This document shows, piece by piece, positions 58,490-64,000 of a DNA stretch of 64,000 nt. Both the position numbers and the translations under genes were made by a program. Below the pieces are notes generated by a model. The model worked only from the letters and a program-made list of their open reading frames with translations. It had not been told where the DNA came from and ran no database searches. Every line of letters starts with the position of its first letter. Positions within the stretch are counted from its first letter, which is position 1. Source of the DNA: Tardiphaga robiniae (GTDB lineage: Bacteria > Pseudomonadota > Alphaproteobacteria > Rhizobiales > Xanthobacteraceae); NCBI RefSeq assembly GCF_013359755.1, contig NZ_JABMCJ010000077.1, positions 226,354 to 290,353 of the forward strand, read 5' to 3'.

Positions 58490-58569
58490 GATGGGTAGAG
58501 CGTCTTCGCGAAACCCATCAATGGCGAGCCACGAAAGCGATGGGTTTCGCTGCGCTCTACCCATCCTAC
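58486..58569. repeat. Palindromic repeat with nested arms
   Basis: 17-bp perfect outer arms (GTAGGATGGGTAGAGCG at 58486-58502 and its complement at 58553-58569) and an inner perfect pair (GCGAAACCCATC / GATGGGTTTCGC). It could fold into a long cruciform. The ABC fusion gene's stop codon lies in the left arm. Similar elements are common in Bradyrhizobium genomes, by recall. Confidence 0.75.
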
Positions 58570-58580
58570 GAACTCCGGCG

Positions 58581-60377
58581 TTACAAATTCTTGATCATCC
58601 CCGCATCGATCAACAGGCGATTGAATCGTCGCGCTTCCGCGCCGTCCTTGCAGGCGTAAAACAGTCCCTTGCAGCGAAGCATGATCTTCTTCTGCTCCTC
58701 GAAGGACGGGTCCAGCGGAATGCCTGCAGCTTCCTGGATGACCAGCGGCAGATACGGCCCGTCGATCGTGTCCATCACCGTCGCGCTCTTCACCGGTTCG
58801 AAATTGATCGCGTCGATGGCGTAATAGGTCGCGTAGTAGCGCGGGTCGTAACTCTGCAGCTTCTTGCCGAGGCCCGCTTCATCCATGTTGGGATCGAGAA
58901 TGCCCGGCGCGAATTCGGGCTGATGATCGCCATAGCGTACGATCAGGAACGGCTGCGCTGGAAATTGCTTCTTCAGCTTCGCGACGAACGCGCCATAGTG
59001 ATCGACGCTCATCGCTTGCCGGCGCAGATATTCATCAACCACCGGCACATTGCCGGGCGCGCGCCAGCCGGGCGTCATGTCTGGGCGAAATCTGGTCTCC
59101 CACGGAAAGTGATTGGCGGCGAGATAGACGAACATGAATAGCGGATTGGCCGGCGGCTGCTCAGTCATCAGGCGCGCCGCTGAATCGTAGAAGAAGCTGT
59201 CGGGCTCGACGCCCTTGGCGCCGAGATCCTTGGCATCATAGAAGCGCTCGACGCCGGTGGTGGTCTGGAAGCTGCGCGCGCTCATGAAGGCGCCGAAGGC
59301 CGGATAGAGCGAGATGGTGCTATAGCCGCAGCGGCGTAGCGCCAGTGGCAATCCGCGCTCGACGCGGCCCGAAGCAATACGCGTGACGAAATAGGAGAAC
59401 GGCCCGAACGAGCGCGACGAGAGTCCGGCCAGTACGTTGTATTCGGTGAACCAGCTCGGCCCGCCATTGCTCTCGGCGAGAAATTTGCGCGCCTTGCCAT
59501 CCCATGAATTGAAGTGGCTGCCATAGCCTTTCGGCGTCTTCACGCCGGCGGCCTGACGGATGTCGAAGGACGACTCGTCATGCACCATGATGATGTGCGG
59601 ACGACGCCCTGCCGGATGGCAGGAATCCTCCAGCGGCAGCTTCAGTCGCTCGGTGATGACCGCGTCGGACTCCATGAAACCGTGGCTGCTGAAGTCCGAC
59701 ACGGCGGTGACGCCGGAGCGCGCGAATTTCGACAGATAGCCGTCATCGTAATAGCCGCGCCAGGCTTCATCGGGCCACGCCAACGCATAGCCTGTCAATG
59801 CGGCGAGGCAGGCCGTCAGCGCGGCCAGCGCCGGCAGCCGTCGGATGCGGAACGGATCGAGCCACCACAGCGCATACATCAGTGGCACCACCACGACGGC
59901 GGCGCCAATGGCGGACCAGCGCAGGTTCGGAAAGATCGTGAACAGGAAGGCCGCGGTGTCGCGGTCGATCACCATCAGGTCGACGAAGTTCGCGGTCATC
60001 TGGACTACGTCGTGCTTCAGCCGCGACAGCAGCACCAAGATGACGACCAGGGTCAGCGACAGCGCCCCCGACAGCGCGGGACGGCGCAAGAGCGCAATCC
60101 AGAAGAAGTTGAGGATGGCCCAGGCCAGCACGAAGCCGATCCGGCCCACCAGATCGGTCTCGGTCTGGACCATTACCAGCAGCGCGCCAAAATGCGGCGC
60201 AGCCACGGCCAACAGCCGCCACACGCTGGTCGGCGCGGCGACAGCAGTTGGCGAGACGCTGGGTACTGGATTGAGCGGAGGCGCCATAGCGGCACGCAAC
60301 ACCACCGGCGAGGCCTCGGGCCTGGGCTGGCGACGGCCAGAGGGCGCATGTCGCAGCCGGAAACTGCGATATGTCAT
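58581..60377 (-). CDS. LTA-synthase-like sulfatase-family membrane protein, paralogue 1
   Basis: A 598-residue protein; translation may start at 60377 or at the ATG at 60287 (residue 31). The N-terminal half has about five hydrophobic helices, then a periplasmic alkaline phosphatase/sulfatase domain (about 255-590): IIMVHDESSFDIRQA with the nucleophile position, TEYNVLAGLSSRSFGPFSYFV, FMFVYLAANHFPWE and VRYGDHQPEFA. Relatives transfer phosphoglycerol or phosphoethanolamine to glycans or lipids, or make lipoteichoic acid. The target in this bacterium is unknown. About 90 bp and a shared promoter motif link it to its paralogue at 60469-62214. Confidence 0.85.
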   Translation of the reverse strand: MTYRSFRLRHAPSGRRQPRPEASPVVLRAAMAPPLNPVPSVSPTAVAAPTSVWRLLAVAAPHFGALLVMVQTETDLVGRIGFVLAWAILNFFWIALLRRPALSGALSLTLVVILVLLSRLKHDVVQMTANFVDLMVIDRDTAAFLFTIFPNLRWSAIGAAVVVVPLMYALWWLDPFRIRRLPALAALTACLAALTGYALAWPDEAWRGYYDDGYLSKFARSGVTAVSDFSSHGFMESDAVITERLKLPLEDSCHPAGRRPHIIMVHDESSFDIRQAAGVKTPKGYGSHFNSWDGKARKFLAESNGGPSWFTEYNVLAGLSSRSFGPFSYFVTRIASGRVERGLPLALRRCGYSTISLYPAFGAFMSARSFQTTTGVERFYDAKDLGAKGVEPDSFFYDSAARLMTEQPPANPLFMFVYLAANHFPWETRFRPDMTPGWRAPGNVPVVDEYLRRQAMSVDHYGAFVAKLKKQFPAQPFLIVRYGDHQPEFAPGILDPNMDEAGLGKKLQSYDPRYYATYYAIDAINFEPVKSATVMDTIDGPYLPLVIQEAAGIPLDPSFEEQKKIMLRCKGLFYACKDGAEARRFNRLLIDAGMIKNL

Positions 60378-60414
60378 TAATTTGTAATGTAATCGTCATG
60401 AACGGGCAATGACC
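60371..60414 (-). promoter_or_regulatory. Conserved promoter-like block upstream of LTA-like paralogue 1
   Basis: About 44 bases resemble 62297-62340 upstream of paralogue 2. Shared parts include CATTGnCCGTTCATGACG on the minus strand, with the direct repeat TTCATTG / TTCATGA, and a -10-like CATTAC (TATTAC in the other). The repeat spacing of 10-11 bases resembles Pho boxes. Confidence 0.5.
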
Positions 60415-60468
60415 TTGGCCTGAACGGGATGGACAGACACCCTGCCCTCACTGCTGCAACCGGCCGGG

Positions 60469-62214
60469 TCAGAGATCTTTGATCAGCCCCGCATCAATCA
60501 GCCACCGATTGAATCGGCTGGCTTCATCGCCGCCCTTGCAGCCGTAGAACACGCCCTTGCAGCGAAGCATGATCTTCTTCTGCTCGACAAAGGACGGATC
60601 GAGCGGGACGCGTGCGGCCTCCTGCACCATCACAGGCAGATAGGCAGCATCCAGTGTCGACAGTGCCGATGTCAGTTCGGGGCGGTAGTTCAGCGCGTCG
60701 ATGGCGTAATAGGTCGTGTAGTATCTGACATCATGCGTCATGATCCGGTCGGCGCGCTTCGGCTGCGGCAGATCGGGTTCGAGCAGTTTCTGCGCGATCG
60801 CGGGCTGATGGTCGCCGAACCGCACCAGCAGGAACGGCTCGGTCGGATGGTCCTTCTGGAGCTGCGCGACGAAGGCCTTGTAGTCCGCAGCCGTCATGGC
60901 CTGGCGGCGGATATACTCATCCACCTCCGCCGTATTGCCCGGCGCCTGCCAGCCGGCGGGCGTCAGGTCGTCGCGATAGGTCGTGGTCCACGGAAAATGA
61001 TTGGCAGTGAGATAGACCAACACGAAGACCGGCTGGTCGGTCTTGCTCTCGCGCGCGATGAGATCCCTGGCCTGGTCGAAATAGAACCTGTCGGGCTGCA
61101 TGTCCTCGCTGACGCCCATCGCCGCCATGTCGATGAAGCCGTCGATGCCCGCGCCCTCTTGGAAACTGCGGGCGCTGAGGAAATTGCCGTAGGTCGGATA
61201 CAGCGAGAAGGTCTTGTAGCCGCAGCGCTGCAGCGCCTGCGGCAGGCCGCGCGAGATCTTCCCGGCGGCAATGCGGGTGACATAGAACTTCAGCGCACCG
61301 AAGGAGCGCGCCGACAGCCCGGTGAAGATATTGAACTCGGTGTACCAGGTCGGACCGCCGCTGGATTCGGTGATCAGCGCGCGCTGCTGGCCATCCGCCG
61401 ACTTGAAGTTATCGTGATAGCCGGCCGGCACCTTGATGCCCGGCGCCGCCGAGATGTCGAATGACGACTCGTCCAGCACCATCACGATGTTCGGCCGCTT
61501 CACGCCCGGCTCGCAGGTGGTCATCGGCGAGGCCTGCGCCGAACTCACGAGGCTCTTGGAGTCCGCCTCGATCCAGCCGGTTGCCGTCAGATGCGACACC
61601 GAAACCACGCCCGAGCGCGCCAGATTGGAAATGTGATTGACGCCCTGGAACGGCTCCCATGGCTTTTCAGGATTGGCTGCCGACAGGCCGACGATCCCCG
61701 CCAGGCAGACACCCGCACCGGCCAGCGCACTGCGGCGGCGCAGGCGGAACGGATCGGCGCGCCAGATCAGCCACAGGATCGGGAGCGCGACGGCAGCGGC
61801 GATAAGGAGCCAGGTCCGCAGCTGCGGGAAGATCGAATGCAGGAACGAGATCGTGTCGCGATCGATGATCAGGAAATCCAGGAAGGTCAGCGTGAGCTGC
61901 GTGATGCCGAACTTGAACTGCGACAGCACGATCAGCGTCGTGACCAGCAGCAGCGACAGCACCGCGCTGATCCCCGGCCGCTTGAACAGCGCGAGGAACA
62001 GGAAATTCAGCAAACCCCAGGTGAACAGCGCCAGCGTGATGGCGAACGGGCCATATTCGACCGAGGCGAGAACATAGATCCCGAGCGTATGGATCGCAGC
62101 GATCAGCGCCGTGCGCAGCGGCCACTGCCGAACATACTGCCAAGCGGCCGCCAATCGCTCCTTGAAGCGGCGGCCGGCTTGCGCCGGAGAGACTGAGATC
62201 GGCGACGGCAGCAT
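60469..62214 (-). CDS. LTA-synthase-like sulfatase-family membrane protein, paralogue 2
   Basis: A 581-residue protein with the same architecture as its neighbour: about five N-terminal helices, then the periplasmic sulfatase-fold domain with IVMVLDESSFDISAAPG, SARSFGALKFYV, VLVYLTANHFPWT and VRFGDHQPAI. The last 110 residues are nearly identical in layout (VPLDPSFVEQKKIMLRCKGVFYGC). An ATG at 62214 with an AGGCAAG site is used; a TTG upstream gives a longer form. The two genes are in tandem and presumably arose by duplication. Function: transfer of a phosphoalcohol group to an envelope component, probably. Confidence 0.85.
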   Translation of the reverse strand: MLPSPISVSPAQAGRRFKERLAAAWQYVRQWPLRTALIAAIHTLGIYVLASVEYGPFAITLALFTWGLLNFLFLALFKRPGISAVLSLLLVTTLIVLSQFKFGITQLTLTFLDFLIIDRDTISFLHSIFPQLRTWLLIAAAVALPILWLIWRADPFRLRRRSALAGAGVCLAGIVGLSAANPEKPWEPFQGVNHISNLARSGVVSVSHLTATGWIEADSKSLVSSAQASPMTTCEPGVKRPNIVMVLDESSFDISAAPGIKVPAGYHDNFKSADGQQRALITESSGGPTWYTEFNIFTGLSARSFGALKFYVTRIAAGKISRGLPQALQRCGYKTFSLYPTYGNFLSARSFQEGAGIDGFIDMAAMGVSEDMQPDRFYFDQARDLIARESKTDQPVFVLVYLTANHFPWTTTYRDDLTPAGWQAPGNTAEVDEYIRRQAMTAADYKAFVAQLQKDHPTEPFLLVRFGDHQPAIAQKLLEPDLPQPKRADRIMTHDVRYYTTYYAIDALNYRPELTSALSTLDAAYLPVMVQEAARVPLDPSFVEQKKIMLRCKGVFYGCKGGDEASRFNRWLIDAGLIKDL

Positions 62215-62296
62215 GACTTGCCTGCGAACACCCGGCAAGACAACTGCCCTGTCTGGCAACGGCCAGCCGGCTCACGCCGCGCCCGGACCCTGCGGA

Positions 62297-62340
62297 ATGT
62301 CACAAAATCGTAATACAGACGTCATGAACGGACAATGAAC
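62297..62340 (-). promoter_or_regulatory. Conserved promoter-like block upstream of LTA-like paralogue 2
   Basis: Matches 60371-60414: GTTCATTGTCCGTTCATGACG on the minus strand has two GTTCAT direct repeats 11 bases apart, followed by TATTAC as a -10 candidate. Confidence 0.5.
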
Positions 62341-62397
62341 CTTTCGACGCAGGTGGTGCCGGTCCGGGGCGACGTGCTCCGGAAAGATGAAAGATAA

Positions 62398-62480
62398 ACG
62401 CGTCATGGCCGGGCTTGTCCCGGCCATCCACGTCTTCTTTCTTGGCCAAGGCGTAGATGCCCGGCACAAGGCCGGGCACG
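62398..62480. repeat. Bradyrhizobium-type repeat with two GC hairpins
   Basis: ATGGCCGGG-CTTGT-CCCGGCCAT at 62405-62427 and TGCCCGGC-ACAAG-GCCGGGCA at about 62458-62478 flank a short unrelated stretch. The sequence lies between the genes ending at 62540 and starting at 62214. No coding potential. Confidence 0.7.
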
Positions 62481-62539
62481 ACGGAGTTTTGGATGTCAGC
62501 GCTCAGCCGTCGCGGCAAACTCGCCCTTGATGACCTCGT

Positions 62540-63796
62540 CTACCGCACCGCGGTCGGCGTCTCGCCCTTGATGATCTCGCCGAAGCGCTGCCAGCGCTCG
62601 CCCTTGAAGCTCATCATCTGGAACTGGTCGATGGGCGAGAAGTCGGTCGGGCTGGTGTTGACGGTCACCCCTGGCAGCAACCCGTCGAGCTGCACGTTCT
62701 TGAGGTTGGCCGCCTGCTTCATCAGGTTCTCATGGGTGAGATCGTCGCCGCACTGCTTCAGCGCCTCGACCATGGTCTGGGCGATGCTGTAGCCGGACAG
62801 CACGGTGCTCTCCATCGCCTTGCCTTCCGGAATGTACTTCTCGACATAGGCGTAGAACTTCTGCATGCCCGGATCGTCCTTCCACTGCGGATCGGTCGGA
62901 TCCTTGGCGAAGGTCGCGGACAAAACGTCCTGCGCATTCTCGAAGCCTGCCGGACGGATCACGCTGCCCACCGACGAACTCGCATTCGGCACGATGTGCA
63001 GCGGCTTCCAGCCGAGCTCGGCGACTTTCTTGATCGACTGTGCGGCGAATTTTCCGACAGCAAAGGAGAACAGCGTATCGACGCCGGCGGCCTTCAGCTT
63101 GACGATCTGCGAGTCGATGGTCGGCTCGGAAACCTCGTAGCTCGCTTCAGCCACGATCCTTGACGCCGCCTTGTCGCCGAAACCTTCCTTCAGTCCCTTC
63201 AGATAGTCCTTGCCGAAATCGTCATTCTGATAGAGCACGCCGATCTTGGCATCCGGCTTCTCCTTCAGAAGATACTTCGCATAGGCCGCAGCTTCGGCGT
63301 GGTAGCTCGGCAGCCAGCCCATGGTCCATGGAAACTGCTTCGGATCGTTCCAGCGGGTGGCACCGGTCGCGAGAAACAGTTGCGGCGTCTTCTTGGCATT
63401 GACGTATTTCTGGATCGCGGCATTCGCGGCGGTGCCGACATTGCCGACGATCGCCATCACCTCGTCGCTCTCGACCAGCTTGCGGGTCTGCTCCACGGTC
63501 TTCGGCGGCGAATAGGCGTCGTCATAGGAGATGAAGACGATCTTGCGGCCGTTGATGCCGCCCTCATCGTTAATCTTCTTGAAATAGGCGCCGTAGGCCT
63601 TGCCGAGAATGCCGTAGGCTGAGGCCGGGCCGCTATAGGGCACCGTGTTGCCGATCTTGATTTCGGTGTCGCTGGCACCGGGGCCGTATGTCTTCTGCGC
63701 CAGTGCCGGGCTCGCGGCCAGTGCAATCGCAGCTGCGAACGCAGCCATGATGCTGGCGGCCGCTGGCGCGGCCCTGGAAGTCATCGTGATACGCAT
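62540..63796 (-). CDS. ABC transporter substrate-binding protein (branched-chain amino acid type)
   Basis: A 418-residue protein; AAGGA precedes the ATG at 63796, so the longer frame is rejected. Signal peptide about 1-33 (AIALAASPALAQ). The mature protein starts YGPGASDTEIKIGNTVPYSGPASAYG, the typical LivK-like (Peripla_BP_6) N-terminus, and includes GRKIVFISYDDAYSPPKTVEQTRKLVESDEV and VGVLYQNDDFGKDYLKGL. It binds amino acids or aromatic acids in the periplasm. No permease or ATPase genes of its system lie inside the window. Confidence 0.9.
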   Translation of the reverse strand: MRITMTSRAAPAAASIMAAFAAAIALAASPALAQKTYGPGASDTEIKIGNTVPYSGPASAYGILGKAYGAYFKKINDEGGINGRKIVFISYDDAYSPPKTVEQTRKLVESDEVMAIVGNVGTAANAAIQKYVNAKKTPQLFLATGATRWNDPKQFPWTMGWLPSYHAEAAAYAKYLLKEKPDAKIGVLYQNDDFGKDYLKGLKEGFGDKAASRIVAEASYEVSEPTIDSQIVKLKAAGVDTLFSFAVGKFAAQSIKKVAELGWKPLHIVPNASSSVGSVIRPAGFENAQDVLSATFAKDPTDPQWKDDPGMQKFYAYVEKYIPEGKAMESTVLSGYSIAQTMVEALKQCGDDLTHENLMKQAANLKNVQLDGLLPGVTVNTSPTDFSPIDQFQMMSFKGERWQRFGEIIKGETPTAVR

Positions 63797-63887
63797 TTTC
63801 TGTCCTTCTTTTTGCGTTTCCATAAGTGACGGCCGTTGCCGTATTCGATCCGAGCCTTCCCGTTTGTCGGGATTGTTGAACGGCTCG

Positions 63888-64000
63888 TCAGGTGTTGGTG
63901 TTTGCGATCTCCTGCTCCTGCGGGTCGATCGGGGCGTGATCAGCCAGCGCCTCAATGTCGGCGGCAGCGATCTGCACATGGCGATGAACGAGCGCGGTGA
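63888..64000 (-). CDS. C-terminal end of an unidentified protein
   Basis: The last 36 codons of a gene that starts beyond the window. The frame reads ALVHRHVQIAAADIEALADH and then APIDPQEQEIANTNT before the stop at 63888. The composition looks like coding sequence. It is 91 bases upstream of the binding protein gene on the same strand, so could be in its operon. Too little sequence to identify. Confidence 0.5.
   Translation of the reverse strand, partial: TALVHRHVQIAAADIEALADHAPIDPQEQEIANTNT

Overview
The window is GC-rich alphaproteobacterial DNA. The best fit is a member of the Bradyrhizobium / Rhodopseudomonas / Tardiphaga group (Nitrobacteraceae): a small MCDYSLH-type protein, a TRAP transporter, several ABC importers and Bradyrhizobium-style palindromic repeats all point that way. 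This is inferred from gene content and codon use, since no marker gene with species resolution is present.

Layout. (1) 1-2906, host: the 3' end of a short-chain dehydrogenase and several small conserved or hypothetical genes. (2) 2907-43397, a complete-looking prophage of about 40.4 kb with podovirus-type virion genes, integrated in the anticodon loop of a tRNA-Lys(CUU) gene. A 45-bp direct repeat (2907-2951 and 43353-43397) marks its ends. (3) 43353-64000, host: the restored tRNA-Lys, an LTxxQ periplasmic protein, a DctPQM TRAP transporter, leuA with a leucine-rich leader peptide, a DapA-family aldolase, PPK2, a Nudix-like protein, a nitrate/sulfonate-type ABC system with a cupin gene, an osmoprotectant-type ABC system with a fused permease-binding protein, two paralogous LTA-synthase-like sulfatases, a branched-chain amino-acid-type binding protein, and the end of an unidentified gene.

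The prophage is read mostly on the minus strand. From right to left: integrase, excisionase-like and small plus-strand genes (40092-42912); a LexA/CI-type repressor (plus) facing a YdaS/Cro-like gene (minus) across a short operator region; a tightly overlapping early operon (39266 down to 29105) holding two HNH nucleases, a DnaA-domain-IV-like initiator candidate, a Toprim primase, a GapR (DUF2312) homologue and a P-loop helicase-like ATPase; a plus-strand gene for an exported protein (28751); an unusual symmetric repeat array (28208-28450); then the late module: TerS, TerL, portal, scaffold-like protein, capsid, decoration-like protein, T7 gp11- and gp12-like tail proteins, three internal virion/ejection proteins, tail fibres, RlpA, amidase, and membrane/spanin-like lysis genes. 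Most neighbouring genes overlap by ATGA or TGATG, which fixed many starts.

The most interesting items are: an ADP-ribosyltransferase-like signature inside an 843-residue putative ejection protein; a mirror-symmetric array of GTGTCTA sites next to terS; three 18-bp iteron-like repeats inside the DnaA-like gene, as in the lambda O gene; a recurrent late-promoter motif (CTTGAC-N16-TAnnTT) in the late intergenic gaps; a parS-like palindrome beside a repressor-type operator; arm-type integrase sites shared by both prophage ends; a phage GapR; and a leucine-codon leader peptide before leuA.
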